NCBI GenBank assembly: GCA_964549615.1 | Contig: CAZJVP010000094.1 | Location: forward strand, 1 to 52,119 | Direction of reading: 5' to 3' | Origin: CAYVLA01 sp964549615 [NCBI: uncultured Thermococci archaeon] | Lineage (GTDB): Archaea > CAYQAE01 > CAYVLA01 | Length of the DNA: 52,119 bases | In this document: one piece after another, positions 32,929-39,888 of the stretch | How positions within the stretch are numbered: position 1 is the first letter of the stretch | How the letters are laid out: each line of letters begins with the position of its first letter | The notes under the pieces: model-generated | Told to the model about the DNA's origin: nothing | Databases searched by the model: none | The model's input: only the letters and a program-made list of their open reading frames with translations | Program-made: the position numbers and the translations under genes

Positions 32929-33539
32929 GCAGCCTCCCCCTTCAGGATCTTGGCCACCTCGACGAGCCGACCCACCGTCCTCTCAACGCTTCGCATCCCC
33001 GTCCGGTCTCGAGCAGCTCCCTCGGCGCCTTCGTCCCTTGACCAGACGCATGCCCCAAGGTTGGATCCGAACGCGCCCCCGCCGACGGGGATCATCTTGT
33101 TCGCCAGGAAGAAGGAGTGGATGCAGATGATGGAAGGCTCTTGCCCTCCCGCCCGATCCCCTCCGACCGCGATGGCCGCCCCGACCTTGTTCTTGAGCAC
33201 ATCGGGATCCCTCGCAACGATCGCCCTGCACCTATCCATGACGGCCTTGAGCTGGGCCGACACGCTTCCCTGGTAGACTGGCGTTGCGAGTATCCACGCA
33301 TCCGCCGCCTCCATCATCGGATAGAGCTCGACCATGTCATCCTTCTGGACGCATCCCTTCTTGGTGCGAACGCAGTAGTCGCAGTGGAGACAGAAATTGA
33401 TCCTCTTGGCCCTCACGGAGAAGAACTGAACTTCCACGCCGCCCTCAGATCGAGCGAACTCAAGTGCCTTCTTCAGGGCATACTCGGTCGACCCTTGACG
33501 AGGGCTGCCGCACACCCCGAGCACCCTTATGCTTGCCAT
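32925..33539 (-). CDS. iron-sulfur flavoprotein (Isf)-like protein
   Basis: The protein has 204 residues from ATG 33539. GVCGSPRQGSTEYALKKAL is the flavodoxin-like FMN phosphate loop. FCLHCDYCVRTKKGCVQKDDM contains C-x2-C-x2-C-x6-C, the compact motif that binds a [4Fe-4S] cluster in Isf proteins, followed by the D-D-M of the family. LATPVYQGSVSAQLKAVMDR and GGDRAGGQEPSIICIHSFF complete the fold. Isf proteins reduce small molecules such as oxygen or peroxide with electrons from ferredoxin. A longer frame to 33617 has no support. It is co-translated with afpA, and the pairing suggests a short redox chain. It diverges from marC. Confidence 0.88.
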   Translation of the reverse strand: MASIRVLGVCGSPRQGSTEYALKKALEFARSEGGVEVQFFSVRAKRINFCLHCDYCVRTKKGCVQKDDMVELYPMMEAADAWILATPVYQGSVSAQLKAVMDRCRAIVARDPDVLKNKVGAAIAVGGDRAGGQEPSIICIHSFFLANKMIPVGGGAFGSNLGACVWSRDEGAEGAARDRTGMRSVERTVGRLVEVAKILKGEAA

Positions 33540-33642
33540 CCGTTTGCCGCGAGCATCAGGGGGGCCACGATCCGGCAAGAAGCGTCGTTTGACGTCTGGG
33601 ATCACGTTGCCTGGCATTGGGGAGCACGAATCGGTCCAAGAA

Positions 33643-33651
33643 GATATATAT
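33643..33651 (+). promoter_or_regulatory. TATA box of the marC gene
   Basis: GATATATAT is centred at 33647, 27 nt before the in-frame GTG at 33674, making that codon the leaderless start. The box is nearly palindromic, so it may also serve the divergent Isf gene. Confidence 0.65.
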
Positions 33652-33673
33652 CGCGATCCGTCAAGCAGCGGGT

Positions 33674-34306
33674 GTGGATCTGCAGTCCTATTTGACCTTC
33701 GGGGTCAGCCTGTTCACGATAGTCGATGCCATAGGGAACGTGCCCTTCTTCGTTGCGGCGACGGAGAACTTCGCTGCGCCTGCTAGGAGGTGGGTCATCG
33801 AGAGGGCTTCGTTGATAGCTGCCGTGGTGTTGATGTTCTTCTTGTTGGTTGGCAAGGTGATCCTCGATCTTCTCAGCGTGACGTTGAGCAGCTTCCAGAT
33901 AGCCGCCGGCATAGTCCTGTTCATAATCAGTTGGGATCTCATGCTGGCCAGGACGTCGGGAACCAAGAGCACGGAGGACGAGAGGAACGAGGCACTCTCC
34001 AAGGACGACATCGCGGTCTTTCCCCTTGCCATACCCCTGCTCTCCGGTCCCGGTGCCATAACGTGGTGTATGTACAACGGAAGCCGGAGCGCGGGCATCG
34101 CATCCAAGGCCATAATGCTCGGCATCGTGGCGATCGTGATGCTGATCTCCTTCGTCATACTGGAGACGGGTGCCGCGATCATGGGGGCAATAGGGGTAAC
34201 TGGGATGAAGGTCATTCGAAGGATCATGGGACTTCTGCTTTCGGCCGTGGCGGTGAATTACGTGGTCGAGGGCGTGAAGAACACGTTACCCCACATGCTT
34301 GGCTAG
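33674..34306 (+). CDS. MarC-family integral membrane protein
   Basis: The 210-residue protein has about six hydrophobic helices in the MarC pattern: FGVSLFTIVDAIGNVPFFVAATEN, LIAAVVLMFFLLVGKVILDLLSV, FQIAAGIVLFIISWDLMLA, then a conserved FPLAIPLLSGPGAITWCMYNGSR and a glycine-rich last pair. P-L-A-x-P-x-x-x-G-P-G-A-I is the family hallmark. Role and substrate are unknown; earlier links to antibiotic resistance are not supported in general. GTG 33674 is chosen from the TATA position; 19 extra residues in the longer frame from 33617 would lie over the promoter. The convergent GvpD-like gene ends nine nt away. Confidence 0.88.
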   Translation: MDLQSYLTFGVSLFTIVDAIGNVPFFVAATENFAAPARRWVIERASLIAAVVLMFFLLVGKVILDLLSVTLSSFQIAAGIVLFIISWDLMLARTSGTKSTEDERNEALSKDDIAVFPLAIPLLSGPGAITWCMYNGSRSAGIASKAIMLGIVAIVMLISFVILETGAAIMGAIGVTGMKVIRRIMGLLLSAVAVNYVVEGVKNTLPHMLG

Positions 34307-34315
34307 GACCTCGTC

Positions 34316-35743
34316 CTAGGTCATGGCGATGAGCCTGAGCCGCTGGAAGCTCCCTGGGTCTTCGACCCAAAGCGCATGGGGCCGCATCTTGGGCTTCGTG
34401 CCCCAAAGCAGCACTGTGTTGTTGATGAGCCTGGCCTTGAGGTAGCAATCCGACAACGCCATCAGTCTCTTCCTAACCGCAAGGTCCCTGAACACAATGC
34501 TTATGTGCAGTCCTTTGTCCCGTCTGACTTGTGAGGCGTCGCTGCCTGCGACCTTCAAGGACGCCTTTCGCCCATACATAGACTCGATGGTATCGTAGCT
34601 CACGATCGAGAGCACCGGCGACCTCCCCGCCTCGCCGAGAGCCCGTCTTAAGGCAAGCCACGATTTGTGATCCTCCGAGATGTCCTCCCCCGGTGCAACC
34701 ACGGAGCAATGCGGGTCGCTGGGCTCGCACGCCCCGAGCTCCGCTATCCTCAACTGGTTCGCCAGGAACCTTTGGCGAACCTCCTGCCATCGACTCTCGT
34801 CGAACATGCGCTGAACTATCATAAGTTCGGCCGCCGCGTCGCGGGTGCCTGCAGGAATCACCATGACCCCGCGGCCCTTCAGCAGGAAGTCGGCAACGAG
34901 GGGATAGCAAAGGGTCTCCAGAACGCTCGACGGCGTCTCGCGGTCCACCTCAATGGTCACATAGCTGCCTCTGGGGAAGCCGCCGCCGAACATGCTGTCG
35001 AGTTCCTGTATGCCGGTGGCGAAGCGATCCCTGGTCTCGGGTAGAGGCTTGGGATAGCCCGCCACGCTGAGTTCGAACCGGCCGCAAGAGAATCCGGGCG
35101 CGTCGGTGACGGCGAACCTTCCGCCTTCCAGGGTATAGAGATGGTCTCTCTCTGCCAGCTGAAAACCGCGCATCTTCTCGATCCTCATCCTTCTGACAGG
35201 TTCGCCCTCCACCTCGACGCTCTCGAGGGTTATCTGGGCATCAACCGAGTGCTGGAGGGGACCCGGTTCACCCTTCTCCCTCGCAAGTATGACGGTGCAC
35301 CCCATCTGGTTCATGACCTCGGCCATGGCCCTCTCGACCTCGACGGATGGCCTTCCGTCCTTTTCGGCCAGTCCCTCCCAAGGGTCGATGGCCATTACCA
35401 GATCCTTCTCGGCTCTTTCCGTCATCAACACGGCGAAGTCAGCCATGTCGCCGACCTCGAGCTGCTCGACACCATTTTCCCCACCCGCGGGCCCCGCGTT
35501 TGTTATGTCGACGAACGTGCCTCCCTTTATCTCCTTGCAGATGGGGAATCTGGCGAAAACCATCTTCATCGGGATTCGGGTGGACATGTAGCTCACCCTG
35601 CGGCCCTTTCCCGCCAGCAGCGCCAACAAAGTCAGGCAAAACACGGTCTTGCCAGCGCCGGGCCCTCCCACGACCTCAAGCGATCCCCGCTTCTCGCACA
35701 GCTCCTGGATCTCCCGAGGCAGTGCAACTCCAGATGCGTCCAT
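34316..35743 (-). CDS. GvpD-like double KaiC/RecA-fold ATPase, copy 1
   Basis: The protein has 475 residues. Domain 1 has Walker A GGPGAGKT (near residue 27) and SYMSTRIP, matching the S-T-R element of gas-vesicle regulator GvpD. It continues with DLVMAIDPWEGLAEK (Walker B) and TVILAREKGEPGPLQHSVDAQITLESV, a KaiC-like end. Domain 2 opens with FATGIQELDSMFGGGFPRGSYVTIEVD, a KaiC-type start, but the expected G-x-x-G-x-G-K-T is replaced by VDRETPSS, so only domain 1 should bind ATP. No gas-vesicle genes are present. Its start is nested in GGTGAAGGGAG, which overlaps the end of the small membrane protein gene 35754-35912. A paralogue lies at 39889-41310. Confidence 0.8.
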   Translation of the reverse strand: MDASGVALPREIQELCEKRGSLEVVGGPGAGKTVFCLTLLALLAGKGRRVSYMSTRIPMKMVFARFPICKEIKGGTFVDITNAGPAGGENGVEQLEVGDMADFAVLMTERAEKDLVMAIDPWEGLAEKDGRPSVEVERAMAEVMNQMGCTVILAREKGEPGPLQHSVDAQITLESVEVEGEPVRRMRIEKMRGFQLAERDHLYTLEGGRFAVTDAPGFSCGRFELSVAGYPKPLPETRDRFATGIQELDSMFGGGFPRGSYVTIEVDRETPSSVLETLCYPLVADFLLKGRGVMVIPAGTRDAAAELMIVQRMFDESRWQEVRQRFLANQLRIAELGACEPSDPHCSVVAPGEDISEDHKSWLALRRALGEAGRSPVLSIVSYDTIESMYGRKASLKVAGSDASQVRRDKGLHISIVFRDLAVRKRLMALSDCYLKARLINNTVLLWGTKPKMRPHALWVEDPGSFQRLRLIAMT

Positions 35744-35753
35744 CTCCCTTCAC

Positions 35754-35912
35754 CTATCCTTGGCAGCACTCATGCATCGATATCTTCCGGCCGCCACGGT
35801 CTTCCGGTCGCCTATTGAAGTAGTCCATCAAACCGACAGTCAGGGTCGCGACAATCACAAGACTTTCGGGGAATGCCCAGTGTCTGCCCGGAAGGACGAA
35901 GATTCTTCGCAT
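35754..35912 (-). CDS. tiny single-span membrane protein A, coupled to GvpD-like copy 1
   Basis: The predicted product has 52 residues: a basic start (MRRIFVLPG), one hydrophobic helix (PESLVIVATLTVGLMDYF) and a charged tail (NRRPEDRGGRK). The helix core resembles that of the 74-residue protein at 36477-36701 (SEAVVLVASFTVGL). The stop codon TAG is part of AAGGATAGGTGAAGGGAG, the ribosome-binding region of the GvpD-like gene, so the two are probably co-translated. The start codon is the weakest part: the nearest TATA-like box (CTTAATC, near 35973) is about 60 nt upstream. I do not recognise a family. Confidence 0.5.
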   Translation of the reverse strand: MRRIFVLPGRHWAFPESLVIVATLTVGLMDYFNRRPEDRGGRKISMHECCQG

Positions 35913-35989
35913 AAGGCAGATAATCTCTCGACCAAAGCACGGCGAATTTGGCGTACGTCCCTGCCAAACGATTAAGTCGAAATGCCCGT

Positions 35990-36013
35990 CCCGTCGGGCC
36001 TCAGCCCGACGGG
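35990..36013. repeat. perfect 10-bp hairpin between small membrane protein genes
   Basis: CCCGTCGGGC, loop CTCA, GCCCGACGGG: a perfect inverted repeat about 50 nt downstream of the stop of the 56-residue gene (minus strand). It could stabilise or end that transcript, or be a protein-binding site. Confidence 0.6.
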
Positions 36014-36065
36014 CACCTTGCAAGAAGTCACCTCTTTCCTAGCCTGGAACAGCAGCCAGGATGCC

Positions 36066-36236
36066 TCAAGCCTTCAACCCGGCTGCGGCTGCGATGGCGA
36101 GCATCCTTTCACACACCGAGGCCCGCCTTTCGCGATCGACCGAGGAGACGGAGTCTATCCAAACCCGCTCGGTCGTCGCCGGGATGCCAAACATGAAAAC
36201 CAAGTACACGAGAACAAGCAGAATCTCAAACACCAA
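36066..36236 (-). CDS. tiny single-span membrane protein B
   Basis: The predicted product has 56 residues, too short for usual gene calls. One hydrophobic helix (VFEILLVLVYLVFMFGIPA) is followed by a polar C-terminal tail with RERRASVCERMLAIAAAAGLKA. The TTG start at 36236 is preceded by GGAGG with five nt spacing. A TATA-like box (TTAATATCG, about 36317-36325) lies upstream at a distance that would give a leader of about 55 nt. The same DNA has a longer competing frame (36155-36406) with arginine-rich, non-membrane composition, which I treat as a shadow. Function unknown. Confidence 0.5.
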   Translation of the reverse strand: MVFEILLVLVYLVFMFGIPATTERVWIDSVSSVDRERRASVCERMLAIAAAAGLKA

Positions 36237-36476
36237 GGACGCCTCCGACCATTCCCTGGGGCCCGTATTCCAATGCCTCGGTCCCTCCTCTCTAAATCTG
36301 AGCCAATCCTCGAACCGATATTAATGGAGGAGGAGGCTCCTTCGATTTTCTGTGAGAATCTCAAATCACCGGCCGGGGGAATGTTCCCCACCATCAATCG
36401 AGACATCCTTGAGAACCGATAGCGATCCGCGGCCGGAAAAGCTGCACAGGCCTTGCTTCCCAGTGCCGCTTCGAGC

Positions 36477-36701
36477 CTATCGCCCTACGTAGATCTTAGG
36501 ACCACTATTCCTTCTCCGATGGGTGTAATCCTGGTCTACGGGGAAGGAGAAGTAGATGCGCTCCCTCCTGGCTTCCCGCCTTTTCACGATCACCCCGGCA
36601 ACGAAGGTCAAGCCGACGGTGAACGAGGCAACCAGCACCACGGCTTCGGATCCTGAAAGGTGATTGGTCCACTGCAGTATCTGCAGGAACAGTGCGTCCA
36701 T
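36477..36701 (-). CDS. tiny single-span membrane protein C
   Basis: The product has 74 residues. MDALFLQILQWTNHLSGSEAVV leads into one hydrophobic helix (AVVLVASFTVGLTFVAGVIV), then an arginine-rich tail (KRREARRERIYFSF). A CTTAATAG element centred near 36729 lies 28 nt before the ATG, so the gene is probably leaderless, and this is the best-supported of the three small genes. The helix core matches that of protein A at seven or more positions, suggesting related proteins. Family and function are unknown. It diverges from the hydrolase gene at 36917. Confidence 0.65.
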   Translation of the reverse strand: MDALFLQILQWTNHLSGSEAVVLVASFTVGLTFVAGVIVKRREARRERIYFSFPVDQDYTHRRRNSGPKIYVGR

Positions 36702-36725
36702 TGCACGACTGCTTGGCCGCCTGCC

Positions 36726-36732
36726 TATTAAG
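36726..36732 (-). promoter_or_regulatory. TATA-like box of small membrane protein C
   Basis: CTTAATA on the minus strand is centred about 28 nt before the ATG at 36701. Confidence 0.55.
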
Positions 36733-36884
36733 GCTCCAAGAAGATCGGAATGCAGCCGATCAAAACCATCTCATCCACATCTTCTCCTGACGTTACAGCG
36801 CCTCCCCGGCGGCCGGCATCGCATATCCGGTGCCGCTCACGGCCGACCGCAAGATTGGCCAAGGACGAGCGATGGGTAGGACAT

Positions 36885-36894
36885 CACTTATAGG
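36885..36894 (+). promoter_or_regulatory. TATA box of the hydrolase gene
   Basis: CACTTATAGG is centred near 36890, 27 nt before the ATG at 36917, which fixes the start although the open frame reaches 36830. Confidence 0.65.
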
Positions 36895-36916
36895 CTCAAG
36901 CTGTTGGGCGCTGGAC

Positions 36917-37846
36917 ATGCACCAATTCTCCCTCTCCTTCAGGGGTTACACGGGCGATTATGACGCGAGGCGTCGCCAGGTTCTGGCCAAGTTCCTTGAA
37001 CTCATCGGCTACGACCGGACCCCGTCGGGCGAAGTCGACCTTAGCCTAGAGTCGAAAGACATGGTCGACGGCCTACGGAGGCGGCGGTATCTGGCGAGCA
37101 GAGGCGACTGGGACCCGCAACCCATCTACGAGATCATGGCCTCCGGCGTTGGGAACGGCGCCACCATCGTCGCCCTGCATGGCCACGGAAGCGATCCTTT
37201 CTCCGGAATCTACGACTATGTATACGGCTTTGCCCGCCGTGGCTACCGGGTGGTCATGCCCATCCTCTTCGGCACTATGGAGCGGGAGACCAAAGGGCTA
37301 AAGCCCGACTGGCGCAACATGTGCAGGGAGTGGTCGATAGAGGCCGACTGTCTCGGCGTCAGCGTGCTGGGCGCCAGGCTCTACGATGCAAGGCTTGCAT
37401 ACGACGCCTGCATGACGCTTGAAGGCGTCGATCCAAACAAGATAGGCTGTGCTGGGCTATCCATGGGCGGCGAGTTGTCGCTGTACCTCGCAGCTCTTGA
37501 GCCCGGCATAGCTGCCTGCGTCTCGGCCGGCTTCCTGTCCACGTTCGAGTCCCTGCTTCTGCGCATGCGGAACTGCCAGTGCTATTCAATCCGGGACTGG
37601 CCGAGGTACTTCGACATGCCCGACATCGCGGCGTGCATTGCGCCTGGGCCTCTTCAAATCCAGAAAGGGGAGGACGATCCATGCTTCGACGCAGCAGACG
37701 TCGCGCAAGCCTGCGCGCAGGTGCGGTCGGTCTACGACTCCCTGGGTGCCACGCGCGCCTTCGAGTACAGAACATACCCTGGCGGCCACATCCTCAATCA
37801 GGACTTGGCGGACGAATGGTTCAAGAGGCACCTGTTTCATCGCTGA
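36917..37846 (+). CDS. alpha/beta-hydrolase (dienelactone-hydrolase/acetylesterase type)
   Basis: The 309-residue protein has an alpha/beta-hydrolase core: ATIVALHGHGSDPFSGI (oxyanion-side H-G), YDYVYGFARRGYRVVMPILFG, then GVDPNKIGCAGLSMGGELSLYLAALEPGIAACVSAGF with the nucleophile serine in G-L-S-M-G-G. DPCFDAADV gives a likely catalytic Asp and YPGGHILNQDLADEWFKRHL the catalytic His. A short N-terminal lead of about 60 residues precedes the first strand. Esterase or deacetylase activity on a carbohydrate is plausible but unproven. There is no signal peptide. The start is set by the TATA box at 36885-36894. Confidence 0.85.
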   Translation: MHQFSLSFRGYTGDYDARRRQVLAKFLELIGYDRTPSGEVDLSLESKDMVDGLRRRRYLASRGDWDPQPIYEIMASGVGNGATIVALHGHGSDPFSGIYDYVYGFARRGYRVVMPILFGTMERETKGLKPDWRNMCREWSIEADCLGVSVLGARLYDARLAYDACMTLEGVDPNKIGCAGLSMGGELSLYLAALEPGIAACVSAGFLSTFESLLLRMRNCQCYSIRDWPRYFDMPDIAACIAPGPLQIQKGEDDPCFDAADVAQACAQVRSVYDSLGATRAFEYRTYPGGHILNQDLADEWFKRHLFHR

Positions 37847-38216
37847 GAGATCCGTTCTGGAAAAGTCAACCAGAGATGGGATTCCCCCACATTGCCTGCG
37901 GATGGCCGCGATTCCACGGCGAGAGGAAGGGTGACCAACGCATCCCACCCAATGCCGCGGAACGAGTTCGGTGGAGATGAACTGCCGACTCAGGAGAGCC
38001 TCGCTTCCCTCAAGACCGACCAGCCAAAGACCACATGCGCCTGCCAGCCGCACCTAAGGGCGGGAGGGCGCACCGTGCACGGCACGGACAGGTTGCGGCT
38101 CGTCGGGCCAACTCTTGAAGGGCCCGCTTGCTACCGGCCGGAAGATCGAAAAACGATATTTCGAACGGCCCCGAAAGGATCATATTAATGAGCTCATCGG
38201 ACCTCGCGATGCCTCG
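37847..38216. other. 370-nt intergenic region
   Basis: It contains the TATA-like box of the MscS gene at its right end (CATATTAAT, 38181-38189). Short open frames on both strands lack protein-like composition and start signals. No RNA gene was recognised. Confidence 0.5.
38181..38189 (+). promoter_or_regulatory. TATA-like box of the MscS gene
   Basis: CATATTAAT is centred at 38185, 32 nt before the ATG at 38217, giving a leader of about 5 nt. Confidence 0.6.
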
Positions 38217-39278
38217 ATGCCGGGCGCAGACTCCCTGGAGAAGCACGGGCCGGCACAACCTGCGCCTCCCAATCCCTCCAAGACGAGGATTGCCAAGATC
38301 CCCCCGGGAGGCAGGACGTTCGCCCTCGTCGTCACCGTCCTGATGGTGGTGGCGAGCCTAGCTTACATGTACTTCTACCTAACCACCAGACCGTCTCCGC
38401 AGAACGTCACCAAGCCGGTCGAGGGCAAGCACGTCGACCCTCTGACGAAAGCCCTTAGCATCGTCTTCGTCATCCTAGCGACCTGGCTGGTCTACCTTCT
38501 TCCGTCAAGGGCCTTGGACTCCCAGGCTAAGGCACATCCCGAACGAAAGCCCGACTTCGTCATGATCAAGGGGCTGATAAGGTCGCTGATGCTCTTCGTT
38601 GCAGCCTTCGCGATAATCAGCATCCTGGTGGGAGGCCTGACGGTCGTCTGGGGATTCATCGGCGGCTTCGCTGGGATGTTCCTGGGCTGGTCCCTGCAGG
38701 GTCCCATCTCGGGCGCGGTCGCGTGGATCATCGTCACCGTTAAGCGTCCGTTCAGGATCGGAGACAGGATATTCTTCCCAAGCTGGGGGCTGATCGGGGA
38801 TGTCTTGGACGTCGGCGTCATGTACACACGCCTGAACCAGGTCGGCGGAACGGTGGGAAGCGAGGAGAGGTCCAACCGGGAGATACTCATCCCGAACGCC
38901 ACCCTGTGGGGAAGCGTCATCATAAACTACACATCCCAGTTGGCCGCCGGCGACGAGAAGAGCGAGCGTTTCCTCCTAGACGAAGTTGTAGTCAGGATAA
39001 CCTTTGACTCCGACTGGGACGAGGCTGAGAGGATCCTCCTGAAGGCTGCCAGAGAAGTCACATACGACATAATCGAGGAGACGGGAGTCCAACCCTACAT
39101 TAGGTCCGACCTCTACGACTATGGCGTTTACATGCGTCTGCGCTACATGACGCTCGCGGTCGACAGGCCGAGGATAGTGCACGAGATCACAAAAAGGATA
39201 ATCAAGTACATCCAAGAATCCAAGAAGGTGGATCTCGCCATCCCCTTCGTGTACTCCTTCAGGCACGGGTGCAGATAG
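38217..39278 (+). CDS. MscS-family mechanosensitive channel
   Basis: The protein has 353 residues from ATG 38217. Three or four hydrophobic segments (TFALVVTVLMVVASLAYMYFYL, LSIVFVILATWLVYLLP, LIRSLMLFVAAFAIISILVGGL) lead into a pore helix rich in Gly/Ala (WGFIGGFAGMFLGWSLQGPISGAVAWIIV). The beta domain follows: KRPFRIGDRIFF, GLIGDVLDVGVMYTRL and REILIPNATLWGSVIINYT, the classic MscS PF-x-x-G-D and P-N-x-x-x segments, and an alpha/beta C-terminal domain. The channel opens under membrane tension to release solutes. Longer in-frame codons to 38115 lie before the TATA box and are rejected. Confidence 0.92.
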   Translation: MPGADSLEKHGPAQPAPPNPSKTRIAKIPPGGRTFALVVTVLMVVASLAYMYFYLTTRPSPQNVTKPVEGKHVDPLTKALSIVFVILATWLVYLLPSRALDSQAKAHPERKPDFVMIKGLIRSLMLFVAAFAIISILVGGLTVVWGFIGGFAGMFLGWSLQGPISGAVAWIIVTVKRPFRIGDRIFFPSWGLIGDVLDVGVMYTRLNQVGGTVGSEERSNREILIPNATLWGSVIINYTSQLAAGDEKSERFLLDEVVVRITFDSDWDEAERILLKAAREVTYDIIEETGVQPYIRSDLYDYGVYMRLRYMTLAVDRPRIVHEITKRIIKYIQESKKVDLAIPFVYSFRHGCR

Positions 39279-39351
39279 TGTTTGGAGAGAACGGCTGGCG
39301 ACGTGCTCGGCTCAACCACGCTCCGGCAGGTGCAGGCAGCCGGGTAGACCA

Positions 39352-39726
39352 TCAACGCTGCGCCGGGACCTTCCTCGAGTACACCGACCCAGCTGCGTAT
39401 TCCCTGGATAAAACGTAGCCAGGCGGCACGCTTTCGACCCGCGTGCCCAGCTCCAAGCAAAGCGACTTGAACCTTTCGACGTATTCGCCGGACGATATCC
39501 TGCCGGCTTTGAGCTGGAGTCTCAGGTCGCGTTTCCTTCTCTCAAACTCGCCGGTCCGCGGGTCGTCGGCCCGAAGCTCCACGAGAGTGCCGTCGGGGAA
39601 ACGCCAGAGGAAATCCCAACGCGTCCGCCCCCGCCCGAAGATCCATGGCATATAGGAAAGTGGTGGGCCAGCGATAACAAAGTTTCTCAGGAACGGGTTG
39701 GCTAGACGCGCAAAGGAAGCTTTCAC
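39352..39726 (-). CDS. small protein with SHOCT-like C-terminal segment
   Basis: The 124-residue protein starts at a GTG. A hydrophobic-aromatic N-terminal part (FVIAGPPLSYMPWIFGRGRTRWDFLWRFPDGTLVEL) is followed by RRKRDLRLQLKAGRISSGEYVERFKSLCLELG, which resembles the SHOCT motif (leucine-rich, G-x-I-S-x-x-E-Y) found at the ends of many small proteins. The match is a visual one. The rest is unrecognised. It lies between MscS (convergent, 73 nt away) and the second GvpD-like gene (divergent). A clear TATA box is not visible. Confidence 0.6.
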   Translation of the reverse strand: MKASFARLANPFLRNFVIAGPPLSYMPWIFGRGRTRWDFLWRFPDGTLVELRADDPRTGEFERRKRDLRLQLKAGRISSGEYVERFKSLCLELGTRVESVPPGYVLSREYAAGSVYSRKVPAQR

Positions 39727-39838
39727 GACGGAAAGCCGAAAAGTCTCAAAAGAAGATCAAATTGCGCTAACTTGCCGCCCAATATCATTGCACGGATTGC
39801 GATGATCGCGACCAATCTCTCGAAAACCGGGAAACGTC

Positions 39839-39847
39839 GTTTTAAGC
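39839..39847 (+). promoter_or_regulatory. TATA-like box of GvpD-like copy 2
   Basis: GTTTTAAGC precedes the TTG at 39889 by about 46 nt, which would leave a leader of about 19 nt containing GGTGGTGG. Confidence 0.45.
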
Positions 39848-39888
39848 AATGAAGCCATGGGGTCTAGCGTAGGACGGCCGGTGGTGGA

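Noticed and set aside
36155-36406. 83-residue arginine-rich minus-strand frame
   Set aside because: Its competing frame (36066-36236) has a ribosome-binding site and a membrane helix; this one looks like a shadow.
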